NCBI GenBank assembly: GCA_018398805.1
Contig: JAGFBZ010001926.1
Location: forward strand, 1,302,001-1,366,000
Direction: 5' to 3'
DNA length: 64,000 nucleotides
Source: Hirundichthys speculiger
Lineage: Eukaryota > Chordata > Actinopteri > Beloniformes > Exocoetidae
The position numbers and the translations under genes are program-made. Below are positions 12,385 through 24,500 of this stretch, piece by piece; positions within the stretch are counted from its first letter, which is position 1; each line of letters opens with the position of its first letter. The notes under the pieces were generated by a model. It was not told the DNA's origin. It ran no database searches and saw only the letters and a program-made list of their open reading frames with translations.

Positions 12385-12610
12385 GCCAACAGGATGTATT
12401 GTATCTTTTTAAACATCCACCCTGATCTGCATTATAAGATGTCTAGACTTTTATCATCTTCTTTGCATATCACGTGCTTGGCCCTGTCCAATAACCTCGC
12501 GATCTTTATGTACTCAGCCGTGTTGGTATCGTTACTCTGCCCGAGTCCCTGTCTCTGCTCAGTTGAGGGGATTTTGAAAAAGAGCTAGTCGTCTCGATGT
12601 AGGGCATGCT

Positions 12611-13628
12611 ATGACCGCCTCCTTGCTCCTCCATTCGCACTGGATTGACCCGGTGATGTTTCTCTACGACAACGGTTTGGATGAAAGAAGCAAGAACATG
12701 GAGGGTTTCACCGGAGGCAACTTTGCTGCAAATCAGTGCAGGAATTTGTTAGCGCATCCAACCTCTCTGGCTCCCAGCACCACCTACACTGCGAGTGAGG
12801 TGCCACTCTCTGGCATGGGGGAGCCTGGCAAACAATGCAGCCCCTGTTCTGCCACCCAGAGTTCGCCCAACGCATCTCTGCCCTATGGATATTTTGGTAG
12901 CAGTTATTATCCGTGTAGGATGTCACACGGCAGCGTCAAAGCTTGCGCGCAGCCCTCCGGTTACGGCGATAAATACGTGGACTCGTCGGTCTCCGGTGAG
13001 GAGTTCTCCACGCGAGCGAAAGAGTTTGCTTTCTACCAGGGGTATTCCTCCGGCCCTTACCAACCCAGCTACTTGGACGTGCCTGTCGTACCTGCGCTGA
13101 CTGCGCCATCTGAGCCAAGACACGAGTCTCTGCTGCCCATGGAGCCCTACCAGCCCTGGGCCATCACCAACGGCTGGACCGGTCAGGTTTACTGCGCCAA
13201 GGAGCAGCCACAGTCAAACCCTCTGTGGAAATCTTCATTACAAGGTATACTTTTTTTTTTTTTTTTTTTTTTTTTATGCAGATGTGCAAAAATGTGTGCA
13301 ATGCACTTAAAAAATTGGTTATTCATTTTGAATGCGCTGTGTGGTACAGTCCAGGAACTTTAAATGTAATATTGCATGTCTTTCCACAGACACCATATCT
13401 GGAGGCGACAGCTCAGTCCGCCGTGGGAGAAAGAAGCGCGTGCCATACACCAAGGTGCAGCTCAAAGAACTGGAGAGAGAATATGCCACCAATAAATTCA
13501 TCACCAAGGACAAAAGGAGACGGATATCCGCGCAGACAAATCTGACAGAGAGACAAGTGACAATCTGGTTCCAGAACAGGCGCGTAAAGGAGAAAAAAAT
13601 CGTTAATAAATTCAAGAGTCCCAGTTAG
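12611..13628 (+). CDS. hoxa13b: Homeobox protein Hox-A13b
   Basis: This is the posterior Hox transcription factor of the limb/fin tip and urogenital/caudal regions. It has two exons, 12611-13244 and 13390-13628, with donor AAG|GTATAC and acceptor CACAG|AC; the phase-1 join gives 290 residues. The start is set by [11 protein letters not shown] followed by PVMFLYDNG, the conserved Hox13 N-terminus. The N-terminal half carries the Hox13 region ([14 protein letters not shown] at about residues 96-109). The homeodomain, about residues 222-281, reads [20 protein letters not shown] and then [12 protein letters not shown], with the group-13 features RVPYTK and a Val after NRR in place of Met. It ends shortly after the homeodomain, as expected for Hox13. 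The intron is only 145 nt and carries a 27-T run. The long poly-alanine tracts of mammalian HOXA13 are absent, which is usual in fish. It is the first Hox gene of the cluster after hibadh. Confidence 0.98.
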
Positions 13629-14060
13629 CTCTGGAGATCTTGTTAACAAGAAGCGAAAGGCGGACATGGACGCACTTTCATCCAAAACTATGCTATAATT
13701 TATTACACCATGATCGGTTTCACTGTCGCCAGAGTGGCTCTGGAGTTGGACTGCACATTTCCCATCTCACATTTTAATTGGAACCAGTTGATACGGCCTG
13801 TTGACAGAAGATCGGAAATGGCTTGGGCCTTAAGGCGTTTCTGCGTGGGATGCTTTGATAATAACGAGACATTTTGCCTTGAGACGGGAAATATTCTATT
13901 CGATTATGCTCTTTTCCGTCTGAGTCAGTGCAAAGATTTTTGCTGAAACGCTTGGAATCATCCATACATTTAGTTTCTTTGCAGTGACGCAGTGGTAACA
14001 AAAGCAGACGCCTCTGGTCTGTCATCATCTCCATATAAGTAGACCAGGCTAGACAATGGT

Positions 14061-14110
14061 ATTATTATTATTATTATAATTATTATTATAATTATTGTTG
14101 TTGTTGTTGT
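14061..14110. repeat. (ATT)n/(GTT)n trinucleotide repeat
   Basis: Interrupted ATT units pass into five GTT units. It lies about 430 nt after the hoxa13b stop, probably in the 3' UTR. Confidence 0.9.
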
Positions 14111-14492
14111 CATATGAACTCAATTTTTCAGTTCTAAAGTGTGGAAAACACAGTTTAGCCATATCTCTGCTTTGGGAAATGTAAACACATCAAAAATAAT
14201 TCTTTATCTTGCCTGCAATTTTAAGACTGTATTGAATGAAACACAATCTAACGTGAAACTGTTCTTTACATTTCAAATGACTGAGTCACGTGTCTCTACA
14301 TTTCTTCTTTATAATGGATTTTGTTTTTCACAATAACCTGCCAGTCAAGGCCATAACAGTCTATTTCTGCCTCACTGCCATTCACGAATGATTTTAAAGA
14401 AAATCTGTGAAATATTTCAGACACATTTTAACGTGTACATAAGACTGCATCCATCTGTCCTCCCTTTTTTGGCAATAGCTATGGTTTTTCAC

Positions 14493-14498
14493 AATAAA
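14493..14498 (+). other. Candidate hoxa13b polyadenylation signal
   Basis: AATAAA about 865 nt after the hoxa13b stop. It would give a 3' UTR of roughly 0.9 kb. Placement is by motif only. Confidence 0.45.
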
Positions 14499-14830
14499 TG
14501 TTTGAGAGACACAGTGTGATTTTGTCACATTTATTCATCTTTTTCATTCCATATTGAGATAAAAAAAATTCAACAAATATAAAAATATATATTTTTTTGT
14601 TGTCTACAAGAGCGATATTAATGGATATCGGCCAAAAGGCCTGCAGAGGAGTAGAAGAATTAACTTCCTGGAGCTCACAAGTTTTCCTCCGAGAGTTTTT
14701 ATCGCCATCTAGTGGTGAATGTCTGTCAGCACAGCGGGTCTGCTCTGCTTCCTGCAGTCTGTCCTCTGTATCTGTTCAGTCTAACAGATGTAGCCTGCTG
14801 TGCGCGTGTATGTGTGTGTGAGAGAGAGTG

Positions 14831-14876
14831 AAATAAATAAATAAATAAATAAAGAAAGAAAGAAAGAAAGAAAGAG
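14831..14876. repeat. (AAAT)n then (AAAG)n tetranucleotide repeat
   Basis: Roughly five AAAT units continue directly into five to six AAAG units. Confidence 0.92.
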
Positions 14877-15931
14877 AATAATTTTGTTTTAGATTTGATT
14901 TGCTTTTTGAAATGTGCCTCAGATCATTTTTTTAAATGAAGGTAAGCGAGTAAAACCTCTTCCTTTATTAACAACTGACACAATTTAGAGAATTATGTTA
15001 ATAACACGGATTTTACTTTTAATAAAGATAATAACAATAATAACATTATTATTATTTTGTTACTTGGATGTATTATTAAGTATTACTTTAATTAGAAGTA
15101 TTGACTGATTAATTTATTTCCTTTCATCGAAGAAGCTTTCACGTAAGTAAAATCTTTTTGCACACAACTATTCTTTTCAAAGTTTGTAAAACAATCCATC
15201 TTTAATGCAGATGTCAATTTCAAGCCATCTTATTTGTTTTTTTGTTTTTTGGTACACATCCAGTACCGACCAGACTTCTCCTTAAATAAAAACATATTTT
15301 TTAAATGTTAAAAAAAGACCGTTTTTTTTCTCTTTCTTGAAATTAAATTAGTCATGTTGAAAAAAAATGCATGTCAAACTCAAACTGAACAAAAAAAAAG
15401 CTAACAAATGAAGAAAATTTTTTAAAAACTGAATATGGAAACAATCAACTCAGAGCGTCTTTGTATCATGTCCGACCCTCCTTTAGGTCTTGAATCAGGT
15501 CGGTGAAGGAGGCTCGCGCACAACAATGAGGACAATCATTTACAACAACCAGGTAACTCCCTCTGTGGAGGGCTCCTCTTTAATCCTGAACAAGGCCGAC
15601 CAACAAAAGGAGCCTGTAAGGGTCATTTATGTTTTGCTCAAGGCCAGGCTTCTTATGGGGAGGCCTTCTGTAATGCAGACTAAAATTAAGGAGATTTTAA
15701 AACTTGTGCATTTCAGCAGCCGTTATTATTGATGCTCTTTTGGTGGTAATGAAAGTATTGTGGGTGGAAATCTTGAGATGCAACTGTGTTGTTTACCCCA
15801 TCACTGAGGGTCCTCCTTCCAGTTGTTGTGTATCATTGCTCTCCCTAACGGCCACATGGGTAACTGCATCCAACGCCAAAATGTCCTGCTGCAGGCTTGA
15901 AGGACTGCTGCATTTTACAAACAGTATAATA

Positions 15932-16072
15932 ATCCATCCATCCATCCATCCATCCATCCATCCATCCATTATCTATACCCGCTTAATCCTCTGTAGGGTC
16001 TCGGGGATCTGCTGGAGTCTATCCCAGGCAGGGGTCCACCCTGGACAGGTCGCCAGTCCATCGCAGAGCCAG
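15932..16072 (-). repeat. Teleost retroposon tail with (ATCC)n end, minus orientation
   Basis: A (CATC)n-type run at about 15932-15970, then sequence whose reverse complement includes gatggactggcgacctgtcc, agggtggacccctgcctggg and atagactccagcag. This is the same family as the copy at 3577-3690, with a better-preserved GGAT tail. In reverse complement, (GGAT)n is its 3' end. Confidence 0.8.
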
Positions 16073-18279
16073 TAAAAATAATATTGGTGATCAAAAAAGT
16101 AACAAAGATCATTGACATTATAGCTTACTGTAAGTGTTTTCACTTGCCTGAAAAAAAAAAAAAAAACAACCACAATAATCATTGGTTCATGTTTCGTGTG
16201 TTTGTATATTGATGGACGGCCTCGGACGCAATGGACTTCAGACAAAAGCCAAACTCTTTGTTCGTTGCAAGTGAATACAAAATATCTGAAAGGCGAATTA
16301 CAAGGTCAAGAAGCAATTAAACAAGTGAAGATGTCCACGAGGAACTAATAATGACCACAAACATTTTCCCTTCAATTCTAGAAAATTTGCCTTTCGATTC
16401 AGATACATAAAACGCTGGATTCAATCCCTTTTAGGAGTCTATTTAATGCAGACTACCGAGGAATGACGTTGATTTCTGTCTATATGTGTCTGTATATTAA
16501 AAAAATGAAATAATAATATTAAACAGGAAGAACAATAATAATAATCATACCATAATAGTGCGTCATGGTGCGTCACTGGAATTAATCTGAGCATGGAACT
16601 GCCTTTTAATTCTTTCACGCTCGATTTTATTTTATATTATTTTGGTTTCACAGCCTTCATCTTTGGCTGCCACGTTCTCCTTCCAAGTCTCAGGCCCAGC
16701 CTGCATCCACGAGCCTCTATCAGGTGCTACCAGACTGCTCCATCAGTCTCTGTCAGTCTCTGCTCCATGACTTGCATTCTTCAGCTCGATCATTTTAAAT
16801 AATACCAGCTTGTTGTCTCTGGTTAGATTTCTACTCCAGAAACCAAACTGCTGATGCGCCATAGCTCACTGGAAGCGGTTAAAACTAATGCTTTGAACGT
16901 TCATTCTTTCGGTGACGAGCATGTTTGACGTCCTCCAAAATCGTTTTTATCATCCACTCTCAAATGTTTTCATCAGCGCAAGTTTTCCTGGTCTTATAAA
17001 ACATCTTGCAAATCAGTCACGGTTGTGTGCTTCCACTTCCAACCATCCGTGTCTACGGGATAAACAGAGGGACGTGGACTGTTTTGTTTGCTTTCTTCCT
17101 GGACTGTTTCCTTTGATGGCGCATATTCACATGTAAACAAGGAGCAGACCCAGCATCACATTTCTGAACACATCCATTAAAACCCGCCGCTGCGTCTTCC
17201 TGATTTACAGCTCCGTTATTTATAGACAGACTACATTTAAATGAGCTGAAATAAAACAGTTCAGATGCCTCCGTGTTTAACATAGCAATGCTTTCTACAT
17301 TTCGATAAATAAATAATCATTTAATGGCTCGAGATACACGGGAATTGTTGTTCACTGCTACTTGAATTCTGACTGCCAAATATGAGCAGATTGGGTCATT
17401 TTAGAAAGATAAATCTGATAACCCTCATGTTTTAATCTCAATTCTGGAAAAAACGCTGTGCACCAAAGCCAGGAGAAGCATGAGGCGCACCCCGCCTTTT
17501 CAGACAGTTAAACTAAACCTCCTCCCTCTCTGGGTGTCCAAAGAAAATTCCTGGAAACCGAGAAAAATCATATTTCTGCAATTTCATCTTTATTTAACTT
17601 TCCCCCCTAAGCACATCTCTCCCGCATCAGAGTGTTTTTTTTAATAACCTCAGCGGAATAATTAGGCTGAAATCCCTCCCGCATGTGAACAAACACGTGT
17701 TACAGGGGTTTGTTTTTTATTTAAACATTTGTGCAATCTGAACCGGAGTTGACTAAGGAGTTATTATCTGAGCAGTGGAAAAAAAAAAAAAAAAAAAAGG
17801 TCTGTCCGGAAATGTTTGAATTCAGCTGAATTAGATATTTGTTTTTCTTTACGACTAATCACAAGACGTTTTTTCCATCCTTTCAGGATTCATCGACGCC
17901 TGTTTCTCTTCTGGTTCATTAAAGAGGCATTAACGAGTTTTGCTCTTTAAAAACAGTTTAAACAAACACGTCCTCGCCTTCAGCCACCTGCCCCAAAGCC
18001 GATGCTGCCACGACCGACTGGACAATTTACTACATGAATGTAATTACTTCATCCGGACACTTGAAATGCAATTTACGGATCTTTTCAGAGTAATAACGCA
18101 CATAATCGTCTGAAATCCCCTCAAATCAAAACAAACCTATGTAAAATTTAATTTAAAGTTGCTCAGCGTCTCCCTGCAAATGCAGTTCGCACGTTTTGAT
18201 GTTCAAGAAGTGAATTTGTACTAAATTGCTAACCTGGCTGCATTACTGGATCAATGCCTTGTGATCATCCTCGCTTACT

Positions 18280-18280
<1 letters not shown>

Positions 18281-18313
<33 letters not shown>
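18281..18313. repeat. Poly-A run (33 nt)
   Basis: An uninterrupted run of 33 A, followed by gaaagac. No retrogene was recognised next to it. Confidence 0.95.
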
Positions 18314-18315
<2 letters not shown>

Positions 18316-19614
18316 AAGACTAAAGGGGAGGTAAATAGGCCGTGTCCAAAGGTTTATACTGGTCCATGCAAAGACTGGAGCCCCTTCGGCAAATGCCCCC
18401 ATTATTCTTAGCTCATGAACGTCTGTGTTGAACGTGAAACGCGCGCGTCCCTGCGAGCACATTTACATCAGCTGATGTCAGTGGTATATACGCGCCACTC
18501 AGACAGCGTCTGACCTTCTCTGATCACCCCCAGAGTTTTACTTTTGCATAAAGTAAACCATCCCTTACATTAGACTTGAAGCTTTGCGGGGAAACACACG
18601 TGATAATGTGACATATCGCGAGGTTAAAAAACAGACTGCAGACATTATTTACGCATGAAATCAAAGTCAATATTGGTGATATTAGTGAACGGAGACGTGC
18701 TGATGTGGGTTTGGTGGGTTCAAAAAAATGTTGCTTCAAACAACAAAGGAGGGAGCCAAGCCTGCCTTTACGGTCAGTTGTCTGTTTTTTGCTCCCGACA
18801 CTGAAACCGGACAAAAGTGCAGCATGGCTCATATTTCTCCACCACTGGATGGATCTATGTACAGCCAGAGGAGCTACAATAAATTCGCACTACGAGGCGA
18901 CGAAATCATACCTGCGAGCGGCTCAGTGACAGTAAAGTTGTCATATCTGCAAATGAATTTACGCACGAGCCCCTGAGGCTCGCCGCAGATTTGTTATATC
19001 CATCTGAGCGAGACTTCTGTCACAGTCTGACTCTTTGATGCGCAGCTGAGACTCTGGCTGCTTGTGTGCGTGGCTGAAAACGTGATCTTCATCCTTAAAA
19101 AGCGTTCAGACGTCTGCGCCGAGGTTAAGGTTAGGGTGAAGGTGAGGGTTATGGCTTGCAAACAAACTTAATGGTAAAAAAGTGGCAGGTTAAAGAGTTT
19201 ATAATTCTCTCTTTTTCCACTTTATAATGTGGTAATCTGAAGTCGGAAACCTGATAGACCTAACCTGACACAGGTTTCACTAGAAAACTTCTCTTTAAGA
19301 TTGTGCATGAGGCACATTGGACAGCAAACTTCCTTTTGTCGTTCTTTTTCTTTTTTTTTTCCATGCAACTAAAAGGTCGACGTTATGGTTTAATTGTTTG
19401 ACTCATAGCCTACACGTTGAGACGTAGGCTATCTGTCATATTCTGCCAGTGGTCACATGGCTTTGGCCCTCAGGAATGGATAGAGATGGATTCCCACGTC
19501 ACCTTGTACGTCTAAGGATTTCTGTTCCACTAGTGCGTCTCAAAGTGACTGGAGCGCAGCGTCGCGGAGGAACAATGCGCGGATTACCGTAGAGCGTTTT
19601 TCCAACAGCAGAAT

Positions 19615-21405
19615 ATGGATTTTGATGAGCGGATTTCTGGCTCCAATATGTATTTACCGAGCTGCACTTACTACGTCTCCGGAGCGGACTTCTCGAGCCT
19701 CCCGCATTATTTAACCCAGAGCCAGTCCTCTTGCCCCGTGACATACTCCTACCAGTCCTCAGCCCTGCCACAGATCCCATCCGTGAGAGATGTGGCTTTC
19801 AGAGACTACGGCATTGATGCTTCGAGTAAATGGCACCACGGCAGGGGGAGCCTGTCGCACTGCTACGCCGAGGACATCGCGCACAGGGACAGCTGGGGGA
19901 GCCCAGCCTCACGGGGGGGCGAGATCCTGGTGAAAGGCGGCTCCGGCGCCGCCGGCAGCCACTGCAGCTCCTCCAGCGCCGTCCCGGGCCTCTCCGGCGG
20001 CGTCGGCAGGAACGGAGTCCTCCCGCAGGCTTTCGATCAGTTTTTCGACAGCGCGTACGGGAGCGCGGAGGGCAGCGTCGCGCCGACGGCGCACGCGGCG
20101 ACGGACTCGGACAGACACGCCAAGACGAGCCCGGCTCCCGCTCACGCGGGCTCGGACACGGCGGAGAGCTGCAGCCCCAAGTCGTCCCCCGGCCAGAGCG
20201 AGGAGAGGCAGAGCAGGAGCAGCAGTGAGTGAACCTGCCTTCATGCAGAGGGGGGGAACCAAATCTACTGCGCCGCTCTTAAAGCGTTTTATATGCAGTT
20301 TTATAAGCACGTAAGGTTTATGGAGGGCCTGCAGATTTACCCTATAACAAAACTATGTTATAAACTACAAGATCACGTGCTTGGGATTGAAATTGGCCGT
20401 GAAGACTTTGGCGTTAAACTCGTATTCATGGTTTTAAACAACATATCCACTTTCCTCTCTGTTTACCTGCATAGAGTTTTATGATTACCCTTTAAAAACA
20501 CGAACGTGCCAAACAGTTTTTTTCTTAAAATAGGTTGCTATTAAAATAACGACATGACAACAAAGTCCATTACATTACATTTTTATCATGGTTTTTGGGC
20601 TTTAATTAATCCACGGTTCACATTTATGTGATTCAGTTGAGTTTGTGCTGATCATAAGTGGGATGTTGGGGCACTTCAGGTTAACTTTGGAGAAATTTTA
20701 GCTTCCTCCCTGCCTCAAAGATGGATTTGCAAGGATTTATTCTAGCAGCAGCTCTTCATCACATAATTTCCCTCACTGAAGTTAAAACCACATCCCTTTA
20801 TCCACCCTGAAATCAAAAGCTGACAGTAAATGCGCAGCAGATAGATATATGATACTCCTATGTTTGGTTTAGGCCCACGCCCTGCTGTCTTTAAACTACG
20901 CAAGTCCATGTGTATTTAAAAAACAAGAAGATTTTTTTTTTATTAAGTTTTAACAACTTCCGACATGTAATACTTCATCCATAGCATGCTGAACGACCAA
21001 GCCCATGGCTTAGTTTACAGATCTGCGTCCTGCGGGCCAAAGAACGAGGGAGACACTTGAACTCTAACCGGACCACCACCGCAGCCACGCGAGCAGGAAA
21101 TAGACCGGCGATGTCATGTCGCTGCTCCTCAGAGTCTGATCAGGTGAACTTTGGCTTGTCCTTGTGTTGCAGGTGGCCAGAGGACGCGCAAGAAGAGGTG
21201 CCCGTACTCCAAGTACCAGATCCGGGAGCTGGAGAGGGAGTTCTTTTTCAGCGTTTACATCAACAAAGAGAAGCGTCTGCAGCTCTCGCGGATGCTCAAC
21301 CTGACTGACCGCCAGGTCAAAATTTGGTTTCAGAACAGGAGGATGAAGGAGAAGAAACTGAACAGAGACCGTTTACAGTACTACACCACAAACCCTTTGC
21401 TATAA
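19615..21405 (+). CDS. hoxa11b: Homeobox protein Hox-A11b
   Basis: This is a posterior Hox transcription factor used in fin/limb and trunk patterning. It has exons 19615-20224 and 21173-21405 with GTGAGT donor and TTGCAG acceptor; the phase-1 join gives 280 residues. The start [20 protein letters not shown] is the conserved Hox11 N-terminus, followed by [13 protein letters not shown] and a [13 protein letters not shown] segment. The homeodomain, about residues 207-266, reads [20 protein letters not shown] then [20 protein letters not shown], with the group-11 tail [11 protein letters not shown]. The 3' half of exon 1 is very GC-rich and encodes a Gly/Ser/Ala-rich linker, unlike the AT-rich flanks. 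The 948 nt intron contains a TTTATGG posterior-Hox motif at 20317-20323. No frame disruption is seen. Confidence 0.98.
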
Positions 21406-21549
21406 AAACTGGAAGCAGACTGGTGCCAAGCACGGACTCACGCACATCTACATCTGTCTATACCTGGACAAGAGAACGCTGTTTGTTTTTTTTTTTTAAT
21501 TTACCCAAAAAATACAGAGAGAATTACATTCTCATTATTCAAACACAAT

Positions 21550-21555
21550 AATAAA
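21550..21555 (+). other. Candidate hoxa11b polyadenylation signal
   Basis: AATAAA 145 nt after the stop, within ataataaattttattatt. Other AT-rich candidates follow, so the true site is uncertain. Confidence 0.4.
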
Positions 21556-24500
21556 TTTTATTATTATTATTACTATTATTATTATTATATTTTTTGTTTA
21601 AAAGGTTTCTGAAGGTGCTCTACACATGAGAGGCGTGTCTGGGGTCCCTTTATATTATTTAATAATACACACCCAGCTTACTGTACTGCATTTTCAAAAG
21701 AACCATTTTTTCTTAAAATTAAACTTTGTTCCCCAATTTTACGCACTTACAGGTACTGTCTTCCATTAAAAAAAAAAAAAAAAAAAAAGTAATAATATTT
21801 TTTTTCCCTCCTCTTGACTTTGAGCTTTTTGGGTCAAACCACTGTCCGTTTGTCTTCTTCATCTTTATTTGATACTGTCACCCTACAAACAAGCCTTGTT
21901 TGCTCTGGAGCTACAGAAGACCTTATCATGACATTCATGGAGACCACCAGCTGCTCAGATATGCTGCTTCCATCTTTACAGAAACACACAGTTATAATCT
22001 GATTCAAAACTGCTATCAAAACTGATATTTACAAGATGACCTCTCCCCTCATTGTAAACGCGCTGTTGAGCTTTGTGAGACAAAGTTGGATTATTTTCTA
22101 TAGTTAACTTAAAGAGCAAGCAGGTGACAAAAGGCAAAGCTCCCCATGGTGTAAAATAATCCCATGTTTTGTTTTATATGCCAGCACGTGCGCCGTATCA
22201 GATGGATGATATGTAGGTGTGATGCTTTCAGCCCCACATGTCTGGAAATGAGATCCGCGGCCGGTTTTATTTGATACCCATTGCAAATGGCCCATTCATT
22301 TAGCGCGAGGGGGGGAAGCGGAAAAGCTGATTTTGGACCTAACATGCCTGTTAGAAACAACCTCACCACTTGTTTTGATGCATTTAGAGCCAACACACGC
22401 CTCCTCTCAAACAGCGTGTGTGTATTTCTGTCATTCTGCTTGAAGGGAAGGTGTTGGCCCTATAAAAGCAGCCAGCCTTTCATGACTCATAGAGGTAGCG
22501 TTGTATAAATAAAGGGATGGATAAAACCTCGAGTACTCCTGCAAACACCAAATAGATGTATAATCTTTAATTCATCATCTGGAGTGTTTTATTCCAAAGA
22601 TCTAAACACGCTCTGATTTTATATCACAAGAGTCTCAGTGAAAATTAAAAAAAAAAAAAAAGCGCATTAAATGGAAAAAAAAAAACTAAAATGGTATTCA
22701 GGTGGCTTTCCGTCCACCAACAGGCCCCTGAAAACAACTTGAATGGCCCGTCGTAAGCTAATAAGGGTCCTGGTGCCTTCCTTACACCGTCCATCCTTTG
22801 AGGCTCCCAGGAATTCCTCTTTGATTGCTGCACATCCTCCCAGTTGCTTCAGTAACTTGGCCATAAAAGGCGGATTCGTCTGGAGCATTTGGAGTGTGGT
22901 GCAATAAAGCGTCTAAGACCAAGGTTATTGACTGTGACTTAAGGGGGCTGAAAAACAACGGCTGGGAACGTTGAAACGTGTGTTCACGGACATTTCCGTC
23001 GTCATTTGTTTCTGCATCTCGCCGTGGTGGGAATGTTCAGTTTGTGTGTGGCGCTGCGCCGCCGCGCTCCCGACTCTGCCCACTGGGTGGCGCTCCTCAG
23101 ATCAATGTCATTGCCGTGAATTCAGAGACGTAAAAGAAGTTTGATTCACAGCTCATCTGCTTTAGAATGAGCGCCCCACAATTCCGGATTTCTTTGAGGT
23201 AGGCACTGAAATATTATAATTCGTATTTCATGGCGCTTTTTTTTTTTTTTTTTTTGCTGATTTAAGAGGAAGTTTTCCCAGTGACACACGTATTAGCCCC
23301 ATATTTCAGGATTCTGCTAAAAGACATTCTTTTTCAAAAAGGTGTGTTTTCTGGAGGAGGTGGGGGGGGGGGGGTGCTCTCTGGTTACACACAACCGTAT
23401 TAAGAGATAAAAATCTTTTTGTAATCGCATTAAATTTCAAAGCTATGTTTCACTTCTCCACACTTAGTTTGACTTACCTTGAATAAAGCCGGATGTTAGG
23501 AGAACTGAAAAGGGAAAACTCAATATAACCCAACATTTATCTGCTTTAAGGCCTCCCGTCGTGTCTATACGTTTGTGCGTAAAGACAAAAAGTTGGGACA
23601 TTTAGACGCGGGTATTGGATTTTCATTCATTTTCTAATATTCCCCCAAAATTAAATGAATTAAAAAAAAAGTTTCCCATAAAATGACATGTTTTATGTGA
23701 CTCGTAATATAAGGAAACGTTGGTAAAGGAAGAGTCCAGCGCGCTGTGGAACATGACAGGAAAGAATCCGGCCGCGTTATGGGACATTTCCATTCATCGC
23801 TGTTGGGCTGCTGCAGGTTTTCAGGCCGTATAAAATGGCTGTTCATAAACTGAGGCTCTGATTTCTAGACTTTATGGCTCCCGGCTTAAAGGGAGATAGA
23901 CGTGACTGATGTTGTATTTCAGGGTGAACCCCATCTCCAGAGAGATTTTCGGCTGACCTAAATCTGGGCCTGTGTGATAAACACCAACCCTACTGACCGA
24001 CTTTTCTTTTCTTATACGAGGTAGACACGGATATTTCTGCTTTACTATATTATTATCATTATTTAAAGTACATCAGCACAGAGAAAGGATTTGTGTTCAT
24101 CTGCTCATCTGATGAGAAACAGCTGATGTTTTTCTTGTATGGTGGAGTTTGACAAGCAGCTTTAAACTTTGTACGATCGGTACAAGAAACTGACAGTCAG
24201 ACAATGAAATTAACTATTTTATCTATTTGATAACCTCACGTGCCTAATAGCGCTTTAAAGATTTCTGGACAAAAATTATAACATGGACGCTAACGATCTA
24301 TCCTGCAGGTCCATCGACGCAGAACAGCATTAAAAACAATTAAAAAGATAACTTATTTTTCTTTGAGAATGAATGAGAAGAAGGTGTTACCTTTTATAAT
24401 TGAACTATAATTAGAAATAAATAGGATAATCTGTATAGGCCTTGGAATTATATATTTCTTTCACACTCCTACAAATTCTTTCTGGTTCTTTGACGACAGG

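Larger units (their letters stand above)
14499..19614. other. Intergenic hoxa13b to hoxa11b
   Basis: No Hox or other coding exon is recognised; teleosts have no hoxa12. Repeats are listed separately. The interval 18860-18990 (containing caataaattcgcactacg and gcaaatgaatttacgc) and the 450 nt before hoxa11b look non-repetitive and could be conserved regulatory DNA, but this is not shown by the sequence alone. Confidence 0.5.

Noticed and set aside
19130..19156. Telomere-like ggttagggtgaaggtgagggtta
   Set aside because: Only two imperfect TTAGGG-like units. It is too short to call an interstitial telomeric repeat.
19909..20310. 133-codon minus-strand open frame opposite hoxa11b exon 1
   Set aside because: It is the shadow of GC-rich coding sequence. 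Antisense Hoxa11 transcripts exist in mammals, but nothing here supports a protein.
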